Of a stretch of DNA of 10,811 nucleotides, positions 1 to 5,800 are shown one piece after another. Position numbers and translations under genes: made by a program. Every line of letters begins with the position of its first letter. Within the stretch, counting starts at the first letter, position 1. Source of the stretch: Nitrospinota bacterium. Its GTDB lineage: Bacteria > Nitrospirota > Nitrospiria > Nitrospirales > UBA8639. Below the pieces are notes generated by a model. The model searched no databases. It had not been told where the DNA came from and was given only the letters and a program-made list of their open reading frames with translations. The stretch covers positions 1-10,811 of the forward strand of contig JADFRB010000025.1 in the NCBI GenBank assembly GCA_022561525.1, given 5' to 3'.

Positions 1-466
1 GATCATTTTTCTTGTGCTGATGGCCTTGCTGTTGATTTCAGGGGCCATGATGTTTAATTCTCCCAGACAAACGGAGATTATCGAGGTCCGGTTTTCATCG
101 GGAGCCAAGCTTCAAGCAGAGGTGGCCCTTACTCCAGAAGCATTATATATTGGATTGGCGCTTCGCGAGGGCCTTCCCGAAGATGGGGCCATGATTTTGT
201 TGTTCGAACAGTCAGGGTTTCATAAAGTCTGGACCAACGGGTATCAGTTTCCGGTGGATTTGATTTGGGTCGATGAAAGCAAGCAGATTGTTCATGTCAA
301 AGAAGCCGTTATGCCTTGCGAAGAAGACCCATGCCCATGGTATGGACCGCCCCCGGGGAATGCTCGAGATGTCAATTCTCGATATATCATTGAAACGAAT
401 ATGGGATTTATTCAGAAAGCTGAGGTCGCGGTTGGGTCGGAATTAATCTTTGCCTTACGGAGGTAA
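1..466 (+). CDS. DUF192 family exported protein (5' end outside window)
   Basis: The reading frame is open from base 2 to TAA at 464-466. A GTG at 14 could start it, but the codons before it continue a hydrophobic stretch (IIFLVLMALLLISG...), so the true start with a basic signal-peptide N-terminus is probably upstream. Counting from the GTG, residues 22-147 follow the DUF192 (COG1430) pattern: a first strand (EVRFSSGAKLQAEVA), the 'GLALREGLPEDGAMILLFEQ' block matching the family's GLMxRxxLPxDxGMLFxF, then 'VWTNGYQFPVDLIWVD' matching FWMKNTxxPLDIIFID, and a last 'YIIETNMGF...VGSEL' strand. The family is a small beta-rich fold, usually exported, with no established biochemical role. C102 and C107 in the loop before the last strands could form a disulfide. 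The family call is firm; function is unknown. Confidence 0.82.
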   Translation, partial: IIFLVLMALLLISGAMMFNSPRQTEIIEVRFSSGAKLQAEVALTPEALYIGLALREGLPEDGAMILLFEQSGFHKVWTNGYQFPVDLIWVDESKQIVHVKEAVMPCEEDPCPWYGPPPGNARDVNSRYIIETNMGFIQKAEVAVGSELIFALRR

Positions 467-500
467 TCGGTTACAGTATGCAAGCTCAACAGGAAGGTGC

Positions 501-624
501 AAATCCGAATATCGAAATCCGAAACAAATTTTAATGACCAAAAAGTGGAGGAAATTCAAAACAATTTTTTGAAATTTTTGAATTTTGGATTTCAGATTTG
601 TTTCGAATTTCGATATTCGAATTT
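501..624. repeat. Dispersed inverted repeat, copy 1
   Basis: A 29-nt left arm (501-529) and right arm (596-624) are reverse complements with two mismatches. The core is GAATATCGAAATCCGAAAC. The interior begins with a TTTTAATGACC-like segment and ends with a TTTTGGATTT-like segment that recur in copies 2 and 3, while the middle is variable. It starts 34 bp after the DUF192 stop and ends 60 bp before the Rieske start. Short reading frames across it are by-products of the repeat. Confidence 0.85.
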
Positions 625-684
625 CGAGTTTAAAGACTGTTCAACGTACTTAGGCGTGGATTCCCAAACCTTGTTGACGTTTCC

Positions 685-1020
685 ATGAATGCAAAATCCT
701 TAGACCAGTTTGTTGTAGTTGGACGAGTAGACGATATTCCTTCTGGCACTTCTCGAATGGTGAAGGTGAACGGAAAAAGTATCGCGTTGTTCAATGTGTC
801 CGGAAAGTTTTTTGCAATCAATAATATCTGCCCCCATAAAGGAGGCCCGTTGGTCAAAGGTAAACTCAAAGGCTATGTGGTCGGATGTCCGTGGCATCAT
901 CTGCAGTTTGACGTACGAAGTGGGTTCGGGACGGATGGTGGAGGATATTGTGTGGCCAGCTATGATATCCAGGTGAATGACGACGAGATCTATGTCAGTT
1001 CGAAGTGCCGAGATCTTTGA
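685..1020 (+). CDS. Rieske [2Fe-2S] ferredoxin-like protein
   Basis: This 111-residue protein has the two Rieske cluster motifs: C49-P-H51-KGGPL (C-x-H) and C68-P-W-H71-H (C-x2-H), which supply two Cys and two His to a [2Fe-2S] cluster. The order of beta strands before the first motif (KVNGKSIALFNVSGKFFAINNICPH) and after the second (LQFDVRSGFGTDGGG) fits the NirD/BphA3-type soluble Rieske ferredoxins, and the length is typical of them. There is no signal peptide or membrane anchor, so it should be a cytoplasmic electron carrier or small oxygenase/reductase subunit. No oxygenase or nitrite reductase catalytic gene is nearby, so the partner is unknown. The ATG at 685 has no clear Shine-Dalgarno sequence. 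A dispersed inverted repeat ends 60 bp upstream, and a MITE-like insertion begins just after the stop. Confidence 0.88.
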   Translation: MNAKSLDQFVVVGRVDDIPSGTSRMVKVNGKSIALFNVSGKFFAINNICPHKGGPLVKGKLKGYVVGCPWHHLQFDVRSGFGTDGGGYCVASYDIQVNDDEIYVSSKCRDL

Positions 1021-1030
1021 TGTCATTTTA

Positions 1031-1180
1031 GAAAAATCACAACTACTCAGGTGGATAGACTGAAGGCCGAAGGCTTTTAGGGGGTAATCATGCGTGATCA
1101 TACAAAACGTCAGGCATTATGAGTGATAGCCTTCAGTCTTTAGCCTTCAGCCTAAATACCTGAGTAGTTACGAAAAATCA
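1031..1180. mobile_element. MITE-like element with 9-bp direct repeats
   Basis: A perfect 12-bp terminal inverted repeat, AACTACTCAGGT (1041-1052) and ACCTGAGTAGTT (1158-1169), bounds a core of about 130 bp. Further inside, both arms carry CTGAAGGC/GCCTTCAG repeats in opposite orientation, so the whole element can fold. Immediately outside it, GAAAAATCA occurs directly repeated at 1031-1039 and 1172-1180, as expected for a 9-bp target-site duplication. It encodes no protein and would need a transposase supplied elsewhere. Removing the element and one repeat copy would bring the Rieske stop to about 90 bp from the next start, so it may have split an older, tighter gene pair. Confidence 0.72.
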
Positions 1181-1250
1181 GAGACACTGAGCGAAAATAC
1201 GTATAGTCACGGAAATTATTATCCAACGTCGGAAACGATTGGAGTAGCGA

Positions 1251-1580
1251 ATGGGTGAAGAGGAATCTGATCTGAAGTCGGTCGTGGCCCAAAAAGGGAT
1301 GTCTTTTACAATTAATTTATGGGAAGACCGAACACGAGGAGAACAATGGGTGCCCTCGTACGATTCTTCCGTATTCGCCCTGACCGGAGACGATTTTTTG
1401 AGAACCACCAGCAATAATGCTGTTGATTCGGGGAATCGGCAGTTTGAGTTTGAAGCGCTTCAAAGTGGCACCCACCGTCTGGAATTTCAAAAACGGATGG
1501 CATGGAAATTTACCTCCGAAGACCGCCGCGTGTTTCTCGTGGATGTGAAAGAGGCTGAAGGCGAGGGGAGTGTTCGATAA
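1251..1580 (+). CDS. Chagasin-like (MEROPS I42) putative protease inhibitor
   Basis: The 109-residue protein resembles the chagasin/I42 immunoglobulin-like fold, whose members inhibit papain-type cysteine proteases through three loops. The 'GMSFTINLWEDRTRGEQW' segment (16-33) takes the place of the family's strand plus NPTTGYxW loop. 'GNRQFEFEALQSGTHRLEFQ' (61-80) matches the GxxxFxFxAxxxGxxxLxF block. 'KRMAWKF' (81-87) stands where the RPWE loop is found. The loops are divergent, so inhibitory activity is uncertain. The start is fixed by a GGAG at 1241-1244 and by an in-frame TAG at 1245-1247, which rules out an upstream extension. There is therefore no signal peptide, which is unusual because bacterial I42 proteins are commonly exported. 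It could be another small beta-sandwich protein. Confidence 0.62.
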   Translation: MGEEESDLKSVVAQKGMSFTINLWEDRTRGEQWVPSYDSSVFALTGDDFLRTTSNNAVDSGNRQFEFEALQSGTHRLEFQKRMAWKFTSEDRRVFLVDVKEAEGEGSVR

Positions 1581-1613
1581 ATACGTTTACCCATTGGATC
1601 GACCTAGGCCCCT

Positions 1614-1684
1614 TGTCATTTCGACCAACGGGAGAAATCCTCCCACGATCGAGGGAGAGATTTCTCCCGTTGGTCGAAATGACA
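1614..1684. repeat. Long perfect hairpin, dispersed-palindrome type
   Basis: A perfect 26-bp inverted repeat (1614-1639 and 1659-1684) starts TGTCATTTCGACCAACGGGA on the left arm. The stem continues inward as CTCCC/GGGAG with one bulged base and an 8-nt loop. No T-run follows, so it is not a classical intrinsic terminator, although it could stop or stabilise transcripts. Hairpins built around ATTTCGACC...GGGAGAAATC are, to my memory, repeated many times in unrelated bacterial genomes. It lies 33 bp after the I42-like stop and 42 bp before dat. Confidence 0.8.
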
Positions 1685-1726
1685 CAAAGTGAAACTCTAC
1701 GCTAACGGGATGTTGAACAACTCAAA

Positions 1727-2569
1727 ATGCCCAATATTGCATGGCTGAACGGGAAGTTTCTTCCTCTTGAAGAAGCTACGGTTTCGATTGAGGATCGGGG
1801 ATTTCAGTTCGGCGATGGCATCTATGAAGTCATCCGCGTGTATGGCGGAAAACTCTTCCGATTTGATGAGCATCTTTCACGTCTAGCCCAAAGCGCCCAG
1901 GCTATTTCCATCCCCCTTACCATTGAAGCCAAGGAATGGAAGGCATTCATTCGTGAAGGTCTTGAGCGAAGCACCTATTCGGCGTGCAAGGTGTATATTC
2001 AAGTGACTCGAGGGGTGGCCCCGAGAGAACATCTGTTTCCAGAGACAACTCGTCCTACCATCGTGATGACCTTCCGGGAGATGGCGGATCTTCCAACCCA
2101 ACTGAACCAACAGGGAGTTTCTGTGATCACTCTTCCTGACTTGCGGTGGGCTCGGTGTTCGATTAAAAGTCTGAATTTACTCCCGAATATCTTAGCCAAA
2201 CAGCAAGCGAATGAGGCAGGTGCGTTTGAGGCTCTTTTCATCAAGGATGGAATGGTGACGGAAGGCACCTCGAGTAATGTGATCCTGGTCAAAGACGAGG
2301 CATTTCTCACACCTGCCTTGAGTGAACAACTGTTGGCAGGGGTCACGAGACAAGCGGTTCTTGAGTTGGCAAGGAACGATGGAAAAGTCGTTGAAGAAAG
2401 ACCGGTTAAGGAGGAAGAGTTGAAGCAAGCCGATGAGCTGTTTCTTATTGGTACAACCATTGAGGTGCTGCCAATCACCAAGCTCAATGGGGCTTCGGTC
2501 GGAAATGGGACCCCTGGCGAGGTCACCAAACAGATGAGGGAGAAATTTCAAGCCCTTACCCAGGTTTAG
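1727..2569 (+). CDS. dat: D-amino-acid transaminase (PLP, fold type IV)
   Basis: A complete 280-residue class IV aminotransferase. It transfers the amino group between D-amino acids and 2-oxoacids, typically D-alanine plus 2-oxoglutarate giving pyruvate plus D-glutamate for peptidoglycan. The PLP lysine is K147 (CSIKSLN) and the cofactor-binding glutamate is E179 (VTEGTSSN). The D-AAT substrate signature is present: Y33 in 'DRGFQFGDGIYEVIRVY', and R100 and H102 in 'RGVAPREH', matching Y31, R98 and H100 of the Bacillus D-AAT carboxylate trap. This argues against a branched-chain aminotransferase (IlvE) or aminodeoxychorismate lyase (PabC). Length is normal. The protein is cytoplasmic. The ATG at 1727 has only a weak purine stretch upstream. 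A long hairpin just before it suggests separate control from the upstream gene. No intrinsic terminator is visible after the stop. Confidence 0.93.
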   Translation: MPNIAWLNGKFLPLEEATVSIEDRGFQFGDGIYEVIRVYGGKLFRFDEHLSRLAQSAQAISIPLTIEAKEWKAFIREGLERSTYSACKVYIQVTRGVAPREHLFPETTRPTIVMTFREMADLPTQLNQQGVSVITLPDLRWARCSIKSLNLLPNILAKQQANEAGAFEALFIKDGMVTEGTSSNVILVKDEAFLTPALSEQLLAGVTRQAVLELARNDGKVVEERPVKEEELKQADELFLIGTTIEVLPITKLNGASVGNGTPGEVTKQMREKFQALTQV

Positions 2570-2651
2570 ACCCCAAAGGGTGAACTGTGAGGAAAAAATC
2601 CACAAATCCTGTCCCTTGTTCAAAGTATTTCGTGAAACCGTCTTTATAGGT

Positions 2652-2711
2652 CCTTAAAACGTTTGATGGGCCTTTAAAACGCTTGACACCCCCCGGTCAA
2701 TTTCAGTAATT
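2652..2711 (+). promoter_or_regulatory. Possible promoter with tandem operator-like repeats
   Basis: A perfect TTGACA (-35) lies at 2683-2688, with AGTAAT at 2705-2710 as a weak -10 after a 16-bp spacer. Two near-identical segments, CCTTAAAACGTTTGA (from 2652) and CCTTTAAAACGCTTGA (from 2671), have their AAAACG cores exactly 20 bp apart, two helical turns. The second overlaps the -35. This is the arrangement expected for a dimeric activator touching RNA polymerase. It would drive the multicopper oxidase gene with a leader of about 100 nt. No start site is known; the -10 is poor. Confidence 0.35.
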
Positions 2712-2801
2712 TTTCCCTCTCGCCTATTGTGCGTGAGGTACAACTACGTAAACTTAACTACTCTACCAAAAACTTCTTAAGTGTAGTACTTGTTTATCTG
2801 T

Positions 2802-2808
2802 AAGGAGG
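2802..2808 (+). promoter_or_regulatory. Strong ribosome binding site of the oxidase gene
   Basis: AAGGAGG lies 7 nt before the ATG at 2816. It is the best Shine-Dalgarno match among the genes here, fixes the start, and puts a well-formed signal peptide at the N-terminus. Confidence 0.85.
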
Positions 2809-2815
2809 CCGGGCC

Positions 2816-5800
2816 ATGTTTGACTTCAATCGTGTATCCATGAAGGAATGTGTGTTACTAGGCTGGGGAGGCATACTTGCCCTGACGTTCCTGTTGCTTC
2901 CGCTTTCCAATGCTGTAGCCGAAGCGCCTGAATCTTCGACTTTCGTTCACAAGACAGGGATGAATCATCAAACCCCTGGATGGGCCGAGCGCCTGAAAGG
3001 CCAGACGATTGTTGAAAATGCCATAGAAGGTCGGGCCGAACGGTCCGCCCTTGTGGAACTGCAACATGAACGCTTGATGCAGCAGATGGAAAAAGAAATG
3101 TCTGGCTCCAACTCGGGTGGGTTCAATTCCATGTCCATGATGCATCAATACGGGGCGGGAAAAGGGAACTACTTATTGAATTCCGACCCCGATATTGAAC
3201 CGGTATCGATGACTGGCGGTGGAAAATGTCCGGCCACCGCTCCAGTGAAACATTATGACATTTCCGCCATCAATGTAGAAATCACATTGAATCAATGGCT
3301 GGATTACTACCCCGGCTATATGTTTGTGCTTGCCGAAAATATCGACAACGTTCGCGAGGAAGAAGCCAAGAATGCTGAAGCTCGCGAAGAAGAGGGGTAT
3401 CATAATCCCGGTGCTGTAAAGAACGGGATTCAAGGTCAATACATTCAACCGCTGGTAATTCGGGCCAACCAAGGGGATTGCCTCAAAATCACTCTTCGTA
3501 ATACATTGGAATTCGGCGAAGATGTGAGTTTTCATATCAATGGGTCTAGCATGGTGGTAAGCAAAACTGGCCGGCCCGCGACTACCACGAACCCTGATGC
3601 TATTGCCTATGGTTTTGACGAGGATTGTGAAGAGAATTGTGAAACCACACCATTGGACATGGAATGGTATATCCATCCTGATACCCAAGAAGGCGGGCGC
3701 CAATTTCACAGCTATAGTAATGATCGTGAGTTGACGGTCATGGGACTGTTTGGGGTGTTTGTGGTCGAACCCGCTGGTTCAAAATATCTGGATCCTCTTG
3801 GAACCGGTCCGGCAACGGACATGTCCAGTGGCTGGCAAGCGATTATTCAAAATGGGACGGGCCCGGATTTCCGTGAATTCGTGTTGATATACCATGAGGT
3901 TGGAGATGAAGCTTTCCGGCCGGTGAACAAACACGGAGACTTCCTCCCACAACGTGATCCTTTGACGGATGCCTACCGGCCTGGCGCAAGGGCGATCAAC
4001 TATCGAAGCGAACCGTTTGGCATCAATAACATGCACGTGCAGCACGAATACTTTGGATTCGAAGATGAATCCATGTCCTATAGTTCATATACCTTTGGTG
4101 ATGCGGCCCCCACGATTCCACGCAGTTATTTAGGTGATCCAGCGAAGTTCCGTCTCGTCCATGGTGGATCGGAAGTCTTCCATTCTCACCATCCTCATGG
4201 TGGAACTATTCGTTGGGCGAGAAGCCCGCGAGCGGTTGACCAAATGCCGATGTGGCATAAGGGCCAGAATGGTCCGGTCAAATATCCGCTCATTCGGGCC
4301 AAATCTGATCGAGTTGATGTGGAAGTGATTGGGCCTTCCGAGGCGATAGATTTGGAGACTGAATGCGGATCAGGTCTCTGCCAATGGCTAGCTGGAGACT
4401 TCCTCTTCCATTGTCATGTCGCACACCATTATGTCGCCGGGATGTGGGGATACTGGCGAGTGTACAACACGCTCCAAGTTCCTGGAGTACAGAACGATGT
4501 TATGGCTCCTCTTCGTGAATTGCCAAACCGTGTGGGACGTATCCAAAAACCAGTCACGTCAGATCAACTCGTGGGGACGACGGTTGATTGGTTTGGGAAA
4601 AAATTCAACATCGTTGAAAAAGGAACCAAATCAATTTGGGATACGAATCCAGCCACTGTCAATATCTATGACTGGATAGAAATGCAGTTGCCAACACGCG
4701 GTCTTCCCGGTCATACGGAGGATGAAATTGGCCAGTTGAAGTCTTATGATGCCACTGTGATTGATTGGGTATGGGAAGGAAATCGTGCGATCAGTGAAAA
4801 AGAAAGCACGACCGAGAATCCCAAGTACCAGCCTGAGTGGCAGGGGTATGAAGCAGGAAAGCGACGTGACATCTGGTTTGAGCCGACAACTGGGAAAGTG
4901 GCTTGGCCCTGGTTGACTCCTCATTTTGGAAAACGAGTACCATTTTCGCCAGATCGGAATCCTGCTCCGTGGCTGGAAATGATCCACTTGGACGAAGATG
5001 GGCAACCTTCGGTTGAACCAGCCAAGCCAGGTGAGAACGGGCGTTGGAGCCTGTGTCCGGATCGGGCAGGGTCTCAAAAGTATAATGTCCACTTCATTAA
5101 GCTTCCGATTGAATTGTCGGCAGCCCAAGGTGATCAGCCACCCATTGTTGATCCTAATGGGTTGTTGTATGTGGTTCATGATGAAGAAGAAGCCATTCGT
5201 AACAATAATGATTTGAAAGTGCCGTTGGTGTTTCGTGCCAATATTTATGATTGCATGGATTGGATTTTAACGAGCGAATGGCTCGACGATGATATTACGA
5301 ATTTCCAATCTTCAAAAATCAATACGCACTTTCACTTTGTCCAATTCGACAATCAGGCGTCGGATGGTGTGATTACCGGTTTTTCGTATGAGCAATCCAT
5401 GCGGCCCTTCACTCAGTTCGACAAGAAGTCTGACAAAGGGTTGCCGATTCCAATGAATGCGAAGCTGACGAAACCTGCCAGGAAAGGTGACCGAACCATT
5501 CATGTGACGAATTCCGGACAATACCATGTCGGAACCGTTCTCTTGGTTGGTGCGGACAATGTGGAAGGTAACGAAGTGCTGCGAATCGTGGCCATCGATG
5601 GTAGTGACGATTCGGGTGGGGCAGCTTCTGCATCCTCTTCCGCAGGCGGTGATTATGTCGTCAGACCAGGTGATACTCTGGGAGAAATCGCTGGCGCTCA
5701 TGGGATTACCGTTGAGGCATTACAATCCATCAATGGATTGTCTGATGCCAATCTGATCCATGTTGGCCAAAAGCTGCAAATTCCAGGCTCTGGTGGCAGT

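Noticed and set aside
497..688. Small + strand reading frame of 63 codons
   Set aside because: It is made almost entirely of inverted repeat copy 1, overlaps the Rieske start and has no ribosome binding site or protein-like pattern.
1727..2569. Branched-chain aminotransferase (ilvE) or pabC
   Set aside because: The RGVAPREH substrate motif and the Y33/R100/H102 set match D-amino-acid transaminase specifically.
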